Assembly (NCBI GenBank): GCA_934541105.1
Contig: CAKTDA010000004.1
Span: 1-64,000, forward strand
From: an uncultured Luteitalea sp.
Lineage (GTDB): Bacteria; Acidobacteriota; Vicinamibacteria; Vicinamibacterales; Vicinamibacteraceae
Direction of reading: 5' to 3'
DNA length: 64,000 nucleotides
In this document: positions 17,335 through 25,687 of the stretch, in pieces
Numbering within the stretch: the stretch's first letter is position 1
Layout of the letters: every line of letters begins with the position of its first letter
Position numbers and translations under genes: made by a program
Notes under the pieces: generated by a model
The model's input: the letters and a program-made list of their open reading frames with translations, nothing else
Told to the model about the DNA's origin: nothing
Databases searched by the model: none

Positions 17335-17362
17335 AGTATATCCGACCTAATAGGTCGGTCAA
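17335..17362 (-). promoter_or_regulatory. Promoter of the iron/flavin operon
   Basis: On the minus strand TTGACC (17357-17362) and TATACT (17335-17340) are separated by 16 bp, a near-consensus vegetative promoter and the best in this window. Transcription would start near 17328, about 45 bases before the TonB receptor ATG. Confidence 0.72.
17342..17358. promoter_or_regulatory. Perfect 17-bp palindrome in promoter spacer (candidate operator)
   Basis: CCGACCTAATAGGTCGG is a perfect 8-1-8 inverted repeat that fills the spacer and touches the -35 hexamer of the iron operon promoter. The position and shape fit a dimeric repressor such as a TetR-family protein. No regulator gene is adjacent. Confidence 0.65.
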
Positions 17363-17401
17363 TAGCAAATGCGGTGACATAGCCGGCGGGCCGGCCAGGC
17401 G

Positions 17402-18547
17402 TCACCCGCCGATCGTGAACCGGAGGTCGGTTGGAGGCAGGGCCTGCGCGTCGGTGGCGGTGATGCCGTCGCCGAGCGAGACGACAACCGTGCGGAAGCG
17501 ATCGAACGGGCCGTCGAACTTCAGCTCGAGCACCCTGCGCCCGGCGTCGTAGGCCGCGGTGAACACCGGCGGGTTCGTGGCGGGGACGCCGCGCTCGGTG
17601 GCCTCGCCCGCGTCGTAGCGCACCTGGACGCGGCCCTTGAACGACTCCGGCGTCATGTCGCGCGAGAACTGGATGCGGACGCGTGCATCCGGGGCCACGT
17701 CCACCTCGTTGGCGGTGGGCGTGCTGAAGATCACCTGCGGCGGTGGCATCTGCACGGCCGGCGCGGCCGCCGTGTCGGTGGGAGCCGTCTCGGACACGGG
17801 TTGCGACGGCCTGATGGCAATGGCCTCGATCCAGACGAGCCCGTTGGCGGTGTGGACGTCGCCCTCGACCTCGAGCCAGCGGCCCGTGTCCACGCGCGCC
17901 TCGACGTTGAGGTCGAAGCCGGGGCCCCGAGGCTGGCGGCCGACGACCCAGATGCTCGCATCGGCGAGCTGCAGCACGAAGTCGTACCGGCTGCGGCGTG
18001 GCGTCGCCGGCTGGTCGGCAAACAGGTTGCGGCCGCGGAAGCGCCCGGCGACGGTGACCGTCTGCCCGTCGTACCGGACGGGGTCGAGCGCGAGGGCGCG
18101 GATGGATGGCGCCGCCAGCGGCTCGGCGGGGCCGATGTCGGTGACGGCGATGATCGGCAGTTCGCCCTGGGACGGCCACTCGCGTCGCAGCACCTGCTGC
18201 GAGAGTTCGGCCAGGCGGTACTGCGACACGCGCTGGTCGTCCTGGGTCAGCCGCCCGACGTCGATGAAGATGCCCGACACCTCGACGTCACCGTCGCGCT
18301 GCCCGCGGGCCGCATCCCCGAGCGCAAGCAGCCGCGATTGCCCGCTGAGCAGGGCCGTGCCGACGTCGTCGGTCACGAGTCGGGCGCGCACCCGCACGGG
18401 CTGCAGGTGATAGAAGCCCGGATACCCCAGCAGGGCCTCGAGCGTCGTCGCGCGGCGGCCCGTCGAGGGCTCGGCGCGGATCTGCGCGAGGGCCGGGGCG
18501 CTGGCGAGGCAGGCTGCGGCGAGCGCGACGAGCAGGGTGCGCACCAT
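17402..18547 (-). CDS. Exported protein with C-terminal SbsA-type Ig-like domain
   Basis: 381-residue secreted protein of unknown function. Signal peptide MVRTLLVALAAACLASAPALAQ. Residues 30-270 contain three repeated segments of an OB-like or beta-rich type (PVRVRARLVTDDVG, GQTVTVAGRFRGRN, WLEVEGDVHTANG), each reading like a tRNA_anti/OB strand set. The last 100 residues are a Big_5/SbsA Ig-like domain (VIFSTPTANEVDVAPDARVRIQFSRDM). The ATG at 18547 matches signal peptide geometry. It lies 28 bp downstream of the OPT transporter on the same strand and may be co-transcribed. Fold assignments are by eye. Confidence 0.75.
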   Translation of the reverse strand: MVRTLLVALAAACLASAPALAQIRAEPSTGRRATTLEALLGYPGFYHLQPVRVRARLVTDDVGTALLSGQSRLLALGDAARGQRDGDVEVSGIFIDVGRLTQDDQRVSQYRLAELSQQVLRREWPSQGELPIIAVTDIGPAEPLAAPSIRALALDPVRYDGQTVTVAGRFRGRNLFADQPATPRRSRYDFVLQLADASIWVVGRQPRGPGFDLNVEARVDTGRWLEVEGDVHTANGLVWIEAIAIRPSQPVSETAPTDTAAAPAVQMPPPQVIFSTPTANEVDVAPDARVRIQFSRDMTPESFKGRVQVRYDAGEATERGVPATNPPVFTAAYDAGRRVLELKFDGPFDRFRTVVVSLGDGITATDAQALPPTDLRFTIGG

Positions 18548-18575
18548 ATGCACTGATGACGACTGCGGGCCCGTC

Positions 18576-20516
18576 TCAGTTGACGCGTCGGCGCCCGACG
18601 CGCGCAAGGATGAAGCCGAGCAACAGGAAGACCGCCAACCCGACGAGGTGTCCGGTGACGCCTTCGTGGAGCGCCGGGATGCGGCCCAGGCTCTCCTGGG
18701 CATCCTCGACCCGCAGCACCGCGGGCATGTAGTCGCGCGATCCGTAGAGGACCGCGTACGCGATGCCGGCAATCGATCCACCGGCGATGAGGCCGGAGCT
18801 GAAGAGCGTGCCCGCGCTGACCTCGGACTCCTCGCGCTGCCCCGTGGCCCGCTCGACGAGCCAGCGCACGACGCCGCCGACGAAGATCGGCGCCGTGGTC
18901 GCGATTGGCAGGTACGCGCCGACCGCGAACGACAACGACCGCACGCCGCACAGTTCCATCGTCACCGCGATGAAGACGCCCGTGAGCACGAGGCCCCACG
19001 GCAGGTTCTGGCTGAGTAGCCCGCGGATGATCGTGGACATCAGCGTCGCCTGGGGCGCCGGCAGTGCATTCGACCCGATGACCATGACCTGATGGAGGTA
19101 GAGCGTCGTGACGCCGATGATCAGCGCCGAGACGATGACGCCGATGATGAGGCCGACCTGCTGCGCGCGCGGCGTCGCGCCGACGAGGAAGCCCGTCTTG
19201 AGGTCCTGCGACGTCGCGCCGGCGTTTGCCGCGGCAATGCACACCACGGCACCGACGGTGAGCGCGATCGGGGCGTAGAAGTCGCCGGTCCATCCGATGG
19301 CGACAAAGATCGTGCACGTCAGGATCAGCGTCGCGATGGTCATCCCCGAGACCGGGCTCGACGAACTGCCGATCAGGCCGACGATGCGGGAGGCGACGGT
19401 GACGAAGAAGAAGCCGAACACCACGACGAGCACGGCAGCGAGGGGGTTGCCCTGCGTCGGCATGCCGGGCGCGACGGCGAGCACGATGGCGAGCAGCAGC
19501 GTACCGGCGAGCACGATGCCGGCCGGCAGGTCGCGCTCGGTGCGGAGCCGGGCGGCCGCGCCCTGTTCCGCGCGGAAGTCCTTCACGCTGTCGCGGAAGG
19601 AGCCGACGATTGTCGGAATCGTGCGCGCCAGCGTGATCAGTCCGGCAGCCAGCACGGCGCCGGCGCCGATGTAGCGGATGTACTGGCTCCAGATCTGCCC
19701 CGGTGCCATGTCGACGATCCGCAGGCCGTCGGGCGGTGCCGGCGGGAACGGTGTCGGCATGTACGCGCCGAGGATCGTCAGCAGCGGCAGCAGCACCATC
19801 CACGAGAGCACGCCGCCGGCGACCATCTCGCCGGCGATGCGCGGGCCGATCACGTATCCGACGCCCATGTACTCCGGCGAGATGTCCACGTTGAGCGTCG
19901 CGTTGGGGAACGCGCTCGTGCGCGGCGTGGTGTAGCCGACCTCGGTGCGTACGAGCTGGAAGATCCAGGGCAGCGCCTTGAAGAGCGCGCCGATGCCAAG
20001 GCCCTGGAAGACGAGGCGCGCAAGCTGGCCGCCGCGTTCCCCGGCAATCAGCACGTCGGCGCAGGCCGTGCCTTCCGGGTAGGGCAGCGCGCCGTGCTCC
20101 TTGACGATGAGCGCGCGGCGCAGCGGCACCATCAGCAGCACGCCGAGGATGCCGCCGGCAAAGGCCAGCATCGTGATCTGGAAGTAGTTGAAGTACGCCG
20201 GGCCGTGCGGCGTCAGGAAGATGAGCGCGGGGATCGTGAAGACGACGCCGGCCGCCACCGACTCGCCAGCCGACCCGATGGTCTGGACGATGTTGTTCTC
20301 GAGAATCGTCGAGCCGCCGAAGCGCTTGAGCACCGAGATGGCCAGCACCGCAATCGGGATCGAGGCACTCACCGTCAGCCCCGCCCGCAGGCCCAGGTAG
20401 ACCGTTGACGCGCCGAACAGCAGGCCGAACAGCGCCCCGAGGAGCACCGCCTTCGGCGTGAACTCGGGCGGCGCCTGGTCCGGTGGCACGTACGGCGTGA
20501 ACGTCGGCTGAGCCAT
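18576..20516 (-). CDS. OPT-family oligopeptide transporter
   Basis: 646-residue polytopic membrane protein of the OPT/YSL superfamily, proton-coupled importers of oligopeptides or metal chelates. Family hallmarks: EFTPKAVLLGALFGLLFG near the N-terminus, STVYLGLRAGLTVSASIP, NNIVQTIGSAGESVAAG and a long series of about 15 membrane helices. Bacterial members often carry this 'NIVQT..SAGES' block. The ATG at 20516 follows from the conserved N-terminus. Divergent from rex with 91 bp between starts. The substrate could be peptides or iron-chelate complexes; the nearby iron operon makes the second option worth considering but unproven. Confidence 0.9.
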   Translation of the reverse strand: MAQPTFTPYVPPDQAPPEFTPKAVLLGALFGLLFGASTVYLGLRAGLTVSASIPIAVLAISVLKRFGGSTILENNIVQTIGSAGESVAAGVVFTIPALIFLTPHGPAYFNYFQITMLAFAGGILGVLLMVPLRRALIVKEHGALPYPEGTACADVLIAGERGGQLARLVFQGLGIGALFKALPWIFQLVRTEVGYTTPRTSAFPNATLNVDISPEYMGVGYVIGPRIAGEMVAGGVLSWMVLLPLLTILGAYMPTPFPPAPPDGLRIVDMAPGQIWSQYIRYIGAGAVLAAGLITLARTIPTIVGSFRDSVKDFRAEQGAAARLRTERDLPAGIVLAGTLLLAIVLAVAPGMPTQGNPLAAVLVVVFGFFFVTVASRIVGLIGSSSSPVSGMTIATLILTCTIFVAIGWTGDFYAPIALTVGAVVCIAAANAGATSQDLKTGFLVGATPRAQQVGLIIGVIVSALIIGVTTLYLHQVMVIGSNALPAPQATLMSTIIRGLLSQNLPWGLVLTGVFIAVTMELCGVRSLSFAVGAYLPIATTAPIFVGGVVRWLVERATGQREESEVSAGTLFSSGLIAGGSIAGIAYAVLYGSRDYMPAVLRVEDAQESLGRIPALHEGVTGHLVGLAVFLLLGFILARVGRRRVN

Positions 20517-20607
20517 GGCGGCGTGTATAGCAGATACCAATACCGGCCGTCGACTCGTGCGCCGGGCCCGTCGGCCGGACGTGCACGAGGTCCGCTATGA
20601 TGCGGCC

Positions 20608-21273
20608 GTGTCGGAGATCGGACGGGATCGGGCTGGCCTCGAGCAGGTCTCGGAGCTGACGACGGCACGGCTGTCGGTCTACCTGCGGTGCCTCGAGGCA
20701 CTCGATGCCGCAGGCGTCAACACCGTGTCGTCGCAAGGGCTCGCCACGCAGTTCCAGCTCAATGCGGCGCAGATCCGCAAGGACCTCGCCCATTTCGGCG
20801 AGTTCGGCATCCGCGGGGTCGGTTACTACGTCAAGGATCTGAGGCGGCACCTGCGGCAGATCCTCGGGCTCGATCGCAGCATCAAGGTCGTGATCGTCGG
20901 CGCCGGCAACCTCGGACTCGCGCTTGCCGATTATCCGGGCTTCCGCCAGGACGGCTTCGACGTCGTCGCGCTGCTCGACACGGCTCGCGAGAAGATCGGC
21001 AGCTACTCGCGATCGGGTGTCGCCATCCGGCACGTGCGCGAGCTCGAACGCCTCGTCGAGCGCGAGCGGATCGACATCGCGGTGATCAGCGTGCCCGCCG
21101 GCGCCGCGCAGGAGAGCGTCGATGCCGTGGTCGATGCCGGCGTGCGCGCGATCCTGAACTTCTCGCCAGGCACGCTGCGCGTGCCGTCACACGTGAAACT
21201 GAAGCACATGGACCTCACGGTCACGTTCGAGAGCCTCTCGTTCTTCCTCGCCAATGGCCACGTCGATGCGTAA
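20608..21273 (+). CDS. rex: Redox-sensing transcriptional repressor Rex
   Basis: NADH/NAD+-sensing repressor. N-terminal winged helix (residues 10-80: SELTTARLSVYLRCLEALD ... SSQGLATQFQLNAAQIRKDLAHFGEFG), then a Rossmann domain with GAGNLGLALADYPGF and a C-terminal helix (VTFESLSFFLANG) that swaps across the dimer. I chose GTG 20608 to give 221 residues, typical for Rex, although its ribosome-binding site is weak. Targets are usually respiration and fermentation genes. It overlaps moaC by 20 bp. Confidence 0.93.
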   Translation: MSEIGRDRAGLEQVSELTTARLSVYLRCLEALDAAGVNTVSSQGLATQFQLNAAQIRKDLAHFGEFGIRGVGYYVKDLRRHLRQILGLDRSIKVVIVGAGNLGLALADYPGFRQDGFDVVALLDTAREKIGSYSRSGVAIRHVRELERLVERERIDIAVISVPAGAAQESVDAVVDAGVRAILNFSPGTLRVPSHVKLKHMDLTVTFESLSFFLANGHVDA

Positions 21274-21787
21274 GATGAGGCCATCTCCACGGCCTGCCGC
21301 CTCGCGGCGCGCGACGCTCACACACGCCGATGCCGACGGTCGCGTCCGCATGGTGGACGTCTCGGGCAAGGCAGTGACGGCGCGCGTGGCGGTGGCGCGC
21401 GGCTTCGTGCGCGTCTCGGCGCCGGCGCGTCGGCTCGTGCGCAGTGGTGCGGTGAAGAAGGGCGACCCGCTGCAGGCGGCGCGGCTCGCGGGGATCATGG
21501 CCGCCAAGCAGACCGCGGCGCTGATTCCCCTGTGTCATCCGCTGCCGTTGTCGTCGGTGGAGGTACACGTGGAACTGGCGCGCGACGGCATTGCGCTCGC
21601 GGCCACCGTGAAGACGACAGGCCGCACGGGTGTCGAGATGGAAGCCCTGACGGCCGTCGCCGTGGCCGGCCTGACGGTCTACGACATGCTCAAGGCCGTG
21701 GACAAGACGATGGTGATCGACGCGATCCGGCTCGTCGAGAAACGGGGCGGCGCGAGCGGCGACATCATCGAGGAGACCGACGCATGA
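21254..21787 (+). CDS. moaC: Cyclic pyranopterin monophosphate synthase MoaC
   Basis: Second enzyme of molybdenum cofactor synthesis, forming cyclic pyranopterin monophosphate. Signature segments: THADADGRVRMVDVSGK, AAKQTAALIPLCHPLPLSSV, GRTGVEMEALTAVAVAGLTVYDMLKAVDKTM, covering the catalytic lysines and substrate pocket. Up to 177 residues; ATGs at 21266 and 21275 are alternative starts and none has a good ribosome-binding site, consistent with translation coupled to rex. No other moa genes are in the window. Confidence 0.93.
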   Translation: MATSMRKMRPSPRPAASRRATLTHADADGRVRMVDVSGKAVTARVAVARGFVRVSAPARRLVRSGAVKKGDPLQAARLAGIMAAKQTAALIPLCHPLPLSSVEVHVELARDGIALAATVKTTGRTGVEMEALTAVAVAGLTVYDMLKAVDKTMVIDAIRLVEKRGGASGDIIEETDA

Positions 21788-23655
21788 CCGTCGCCGTCGC
21801 GCAACGACGCACGCACTACCGTTTCCCGCCGTCCGTGCCGTCGCGCCTCCGCACGCTCGCGCAGCTGCCGGCCGACCTCCTCCGCCAGTATCCACGGCCC
21901 GACCTGCTCCAGCAGTGCTCGGCGGCCGGGCTCGGTCCGCTCTCGACCGACGGCCTCGTCGATCGGGTCCGTGCCGTCGGGCTCGCGCTCGCCGACATGG
22001 GCGTGACGCCGGGCGATCGCGTCGCGATCATGTCCGAGACGCGGCAGGAGTGGGTGATTGCCGACCTCGGTGTCGTCACCGCGCGTGCGGTCACCGTGCC
22101 GATCTACCCGACGGTCTCGGCGCAGCAGGCGCGCTTCATCCTCCAGGACTCCGGCGCTCGCGGCGTTTTCGTCTCCGACGCGACGCAGGCCGCCAAGATC
22201 CTGGCCGTCCGCCACCTGGTCCCCGAACTCGAGTTCATCGTCGTCTTCACCGACGAAGTGCCGCCGGCGGCCGCGCGCGACAGCCATTCCGTGCTGCGGC
22301 TCGAGGGCGTGATCGAACGCGGACGCGTCATCGCCGCCGATGCCGGTGCCGTGGCGCGGTACGAGGCCGGCATCGAGGCCGTCAGGCCGGACGACCTGTT
22401 GACGATCATCTACACGTCGGGCACGACCGGCGAACCCAAGGGCGTGATGCTGACGCACGAGAACGTGCTGTCGAACATCCGCGCCGTCGTCCCCGTGCTC
22501 GTGCTGTCGCCGCAGGACGTGGCGCTCAGCTACCTGCCGCTCAGCCACGTGTTCGAGCGGATGGTGACGTACCTGTACCTGCACGAGGGCGTCACCGTGT
22601 GCCACGCGGAGTCGATCGACTCGCTGGCCCGTGACCTGCAACTGGTGCGGCCCACGGTGATGACCGGCGTGCCGCGCGTGTACGAGAAGCTGCACGCGCG
22701 CATCCACGACGCGGTGGCGACCGCCCCGGCCCTGCGGCGGCGCCTCTTCGACTGGGCCGTCCGCATCGGCACCGAGGCATCGGCGGCGCAGCGCGACGCC
22801 CGCAGCCTGTCGCCGCTGCAGAAGATGCAGCACGCGGTGGCCGACGGGCTCGTCGCCTCCAAGATTCGCGCTCGCGTCGGCGGACGCCTTCGCCTTGCGG
22901 TGTCGGGCAGCGCGCCGCTGCCGGCGCACATCGGCCGCTTCTTCCATGCCGTCGGCCTGCCGCTCATCGAGGGCTACGGCCTCACGGAGACGTCGCCGGT
23001 GATCTCGGTGAACCCGCAGGAGCACCCGCGCTTCGGCACCGTCGGCTGTGCGATCGACGGCGTGGACGTGCGAATCGCCGACGACGGCGAGATCCTGACG
23101 CGCGGGCCGCACGTGATGAAGGGCTACTGGCAGCGGCCCGACGACACGGCGGCGGTGATCGATGCCGACGGCTGGTTCCACACCGGCGACATCGGCACGC
23201 TGAGCGACGATGGCTACCTGACGATCACCGATCGCAAGAAGGAACTGCTGGTGACGTCGGGCGGCAAGAAGATCGCGCCCGCGCCCATCGAGGCGCTGCT
23301 CAAGCGGCATCCGCTCGTGGCCGAGGCGATGATCGTCGGCGAGGGACGCAAGTTCCCGGCGGTGTTGATCGTCCCGGACTTCGGCGCGCTCGACCAGCGC
23401 CTGAAGGTGCTCGGGCTGCCGGGCGGCGCGCGTGAAGAGCTTGCGGTACGCGAGGATGTGATCTCATTGTTCCGCGAGGTGGTGGAGCCGCTGAACCAGG
23501 ATCTGGCGCAGTTCGAGCGGCTGAAGAAGGTGGCGCTCCTGCCGGCCGAGTTCAGCATCGCCACGGGCGAGCTCACCCCCACGCTCAAGTTGCGGCGCCG
23601 CGTCGTGCTCGAACGCTGGCAGTCCGTCATCGACCGGCTGTACGAGGACGCCTGA
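21784..23655 (+). CDS. Long-chain fatty-acid--CoA ligase (AMP-forming)
   Basis: 623-residue ANL-superfamily ligase activating fatty acids as acyl-AMP then acyl-CoA. The P-loop is IIYTSGTTGEPKGVMLTHEN (about residue 205). Others: YLPLSHVFERM, LIEGYGLTETSPVIS, GWFHTGDIG and the hinge/C-domain ITDRKKELLVTSGGKKIAPAPIE with catalytic Lys. The long C-terminal region after the hinge is typical of FAA1/FadD15-type enzymes. The ATG overlaps the moaC stop (ATGA), so rex, moaC and this gene look like one transcript. Confidence 0.93.
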   Translation: MTVAVAQRRTHYRFPPSVPSRLRTLAQLPADLLRQYPRPDLLQQCSAAGLGPLSTDGLVDRVRAVGLALADMGVTPGDRVAIMSETRQEWVIADLGVVTARAVTVPIYPTVSAQQARFILQDSGARGVFVSDATQAAKILAVRHLVPELEFIVVFTDEVPPAAARDSHSVLRLEGVIERGRVIAADAGAVARYEAGIEAVRPDDLLTIIYTSGTTGEPKGVMLTHENVLSNIRAVVPVLVLSPQDVALSYLPLSHVFERMVTYLYLHEGVTVCHAESIDSLARDLQLVRPTVMTGVPRVYEKLHARIHDAVATAPALRRRLFDWAVRIGTEASAAQRDARSLSPLQKMQHAVADGLVASKIRARVGGRLRLAVSGSAPLPAHIGRFFHAVGLPLIEGYGLTETSPVISVNPQEHPRFGTVGCAIDGVDVRIADDGEILTRGPHVMKGYWQRPDDTAAVIDADGWFHTGDIGTLSDDGYLTITDRKKELLVTSGGKKIAPAPIEALLKRHPLVAEAMIVGEGRKFPAVLIVPDFGALDQRLKVLGLPGGAREELAVREDVISLFREVVEPLNQDLAQFERLKKVALLPAEFSIATGELTPTLKLRRRVVLERWQSVIDRLYEDA

Positions 23656-23705
23656 CGCGGCGACGGGCGCTCCCGCCCTGCGCGTCACATTGGAGGAACG
23701 TCGCG

Positions 23706-24251
23706 ATGAATTCCCGGGTCTACGAGGCCATCAACGATCAGGTCAACAACGAGCTCTCCGCATCGCACAGCTACCTCGCGATGTCGGGCGTATGCGAGGA
23801 GATGAACTTCCCGGGTGCGGCCCACTGGTTCCGCCTGCAGAGCGAGGAGGAGCGGCTTCACGCGCTGCGGCTGTTCGATTTCATCCACGCGCGCGACCAG
23901 GCAGTGTCACTGCGCAAGATCGTCGCCGAGACGACGCACGCGACCACGCTGCTCGAGGTGTTCAAGGCGGCGCTCGCCCAGGAGGTGCACGTCAGCCGGC
24001 AGATCGACGCGCTCTACGACATGGCACTGCAGGAGAAGGACTTCGCTGCGGTCGCCGAGATGCAGTGGTTCGTCACCGAACAGGTCGAGGAAGAGAAGTC
24101 CGCGCGAGACATCATCGCCAAGCTCGAGATGGCAGGCACCGACGCGCGCGCCCTGCTGGTCATCGACCATGAACTCGGCATGCGTGCCGGCGAAGGCGGA
24201 GGGCATGGCCACGGTTCGAAGGGCGGCGGCCCGTTCTACTCGAAAACCTGA
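23706..24251 (+). CDS. ftnA: Non-haem ferritin (FtnA-like)
   Basis: Iron-storage 24-mer subunit. Ferroxidase-centre residues are visible: Glu16, Glu49 and His52 (EEERLH), Glu93, and Gln126 with Glu129/Glu130. Length 181 residues against about 165 usual; the extra is a Gly/His-rich C-terminal tail (GEGGGHGHGSKGGGPFYSK). GGAGGAACG precedes the ATG. Gene ends overlap the convergent lepB by 16 bp. Confidence 0.95.
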   Translation: MNSRVYEAINDQVNNELSASHSYLAMSGVCEEMNFPGAAHWFRLQSEEERLHALRLFDFIHARDQAVSLRKIVAETTHATTLLEVFKAALAQEVHVSRQIDALYDMALQEKDFAAVAEMQWFVTEQVEEEKSARDIIAKLEMAGTDARALLVIDHELGMRAGEGGGHGHGSKGGGPFYSKT

Positions 24252-24877
24252 GCCTTGGGCAGCGGCCACCAGCGCAGCTGCACCTTGCCGATGATGTATT
24301 TCTTGGGCACCGAGCCCCAGTGGCGGCTGTCGGAACTGTTGTTCCGATGGTCGCCCATCACGAAGTAGTACCCCTCCGGAATCTCCTGCGGCCCCCAGTC
24401 GTCGTGTCCCCGGTACTCGGGCGGCACGTAGGCGTCCTCGATCGGCACGTCGTTGACGAAGACGCGACCATCGACGATGCGCACGCGGTCGCCGGCCTCG
24501 GCAATCACGCGCTTGACGAACGACTTGTCCGGGTCCACCGGATACCAGAGCATGACGATGTCGCCGGCGTGCGGCTCACCGAGCTTGTAGATCGCCTTGT
24601 TGACGATGAGCCGATCCTGGTCCGAGAGCGTGGGGGCCATGCTCTGGCCCTCGACGCGCGCGACCTGGAAGCCGAACGTGACGATGAGCGTCGCGTAGAC
24701 GGCGGCTGACGCGAGCGTCTTGAACCAGGTGAACAGTTCCTCGGCGGCGCGCACCCAGATCGACGGCCGGCGCACCTGTGCCGTCGCGGCCCGCAGCGCA
24801 TCGTCGGCAGCCTGGGCCGTGACCGGGGGCACGGCGGGCGTGAACCCGGACGGTGCCGCGGTGCCGGCTGCCGGCAC
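24236..24877 (-). CDS. lepB: Signal peptidase I
   Basis: Membrane serine protease removing signal peptides from exported proteins. One transmembrane helix (LASAAVYATLIVTFGFQVARV) precedes the catalytic serine in GQSMAPTL. The general-base lysine lies in SFVKRVIAEAGDRV and box E in GDHRNNSSDSRHWG. The N-terminal about 45 residues are Ala/Pro-rich cytosolic sequence, and the start is uncertain; GTG 24877 is the first normal start codon after the response-regulator stop 32 bp upstream. It could be co-transcribed with the LytS/LytT genes. Confidence 0.9.
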   Translation of the reverse strand: MPAAGTAAPSGFTPAVPPVTAQAADDALRAATAQVRRPSIWVRAAEELFTWFKTLASAAVYATLIVTFGFQVARVEGQSMAPTLSDQDRLIVNKAIYKLGEPHAGDIVMLWYPVDPDKSFVKRVIAEAGDRVRIVDGRVFVNDVPIEDAYVPPEYRGHDDWGPQEIPEGYYFVMGDHRNNSSDSRHWGSVPKKYIIGKVQLRWWPLPKAQVFE

Positions 24878-24909
24878 CAGGCCGGACGCGGTGGCCGTGG
24901 ACTCCAGCC

Positions 24910-25686
24910 TCAGAGCTGCAGGTACTCCCGGAGCCGCTTGGTCTGCGACCGGCTGACCGGGATCTCCGTCGACTTGGCGTCCCGCATCCTCAGGATGAAA
25001 TTCCGGCTGAACCAGGGGACTATCTCCTTGATCTTGTTGATGTTGACGAGATACGACCGGTGCACCCGCCAGAACGTGGCCTGGTCGAGTTGCGCCTGCA
25101 GTTCGTCGAGCGTCCGGTAGTTCGAGACTCCCGTCACATGGGACGCTACGACAGTCACCTCGTCCTCGTTCAACGATGCGTAGACCAGGTCCTCGGCCTG
25201 CACCAGCAGGATCCGGTCGTCCACCTTGACGACGAGTTGGGGCCGCCGGCTCTGCCGGGACGTCACCATCTCGACGATCTGCGTCAGCGCCGCCTGCGAC
25301 ACGCTGCCGGTCCGCGCTGATTCGAGCCGCCGGCGGGCCCGTCCGAGGGCCTGTTCGAGCCGCGCCGGGTCCACCGGCTTGAGCAGATAGTCGACGGCAT
25401 CGACCTGGAAGGCGTCGAGCGCGAACTGGTCGAAGGCCGTGACGAACACGATGTGCGGCGGCGACGGTCGTGCCGCCGCCTGCCGCGCCACCTCGAAACC
25501 CGTGGCCCCGGGCATCTGCACATCGAGGAAGACGATGTCGGGCTCGAGGTCCTCGAGCAGGTCGAGCGCGTCGGGGCCGTTGTCGGCCTGCCCGATGACA
25601 TCGACGTCGCCGGCCTGCGCGAGCAGGTAGCACAGCTCCTCGCGAGCCGGCGCTTCATCGTCCACGACCAGGGCGCTGACTTTCAT
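24910..25686 (-). CDS. LytTR-family response regulator
   Basis: 258-residue response regulator. Receiver domain (residues 3-118) has the acidic pair VVDDE, phospho-acceptor Asp in FLDVQMPG at about residue 55, and the conserved Lys in DYLLKPVD. A linker leads to a LytTR DNA-binding domain from about residue 150 (RILLVQAEDLVYASLNED ... RVHRSYLVNINKIKEI ... IPVSRSQTKRLREYL). Only 1 bp separates it from the kinase gene, and the pair forms a LytS/LytT-type two-component system. Target genes are not evident. Confidence 0.95.
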   Translation of the reverse strand: MKVSALVVDDEAPAREELCYLLAQAGDVDVIGQADNGPDALDLLEDLEPDIVFLDVQMPGATGFEVARQAAARPSPPHIVFVTAFDQFALDAFQVDAVDYLLKPVDPARLEQALGRARRRLESARTGSVSQAALTQIVEMVTSRQSRRPQLVVKVDDRILLVQAEDLVYASLNEDEVTVVASHVTGVSNYRTLDELQAQLDQATFWRVHRSYLVNINKIKEIVPWFSRNFILRMRDAKSTEIPVSRSQTKRLREYLQL

Positions 25687-25687
25687 C

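Noticed and set aside
17382..17395. GCCGGCGGGCCGGC as a terminator after the SbsA-like gene
   Set aside because: The stem is only 6 bp with a 2-base loop and no T-run follows; common by chance at this GC.
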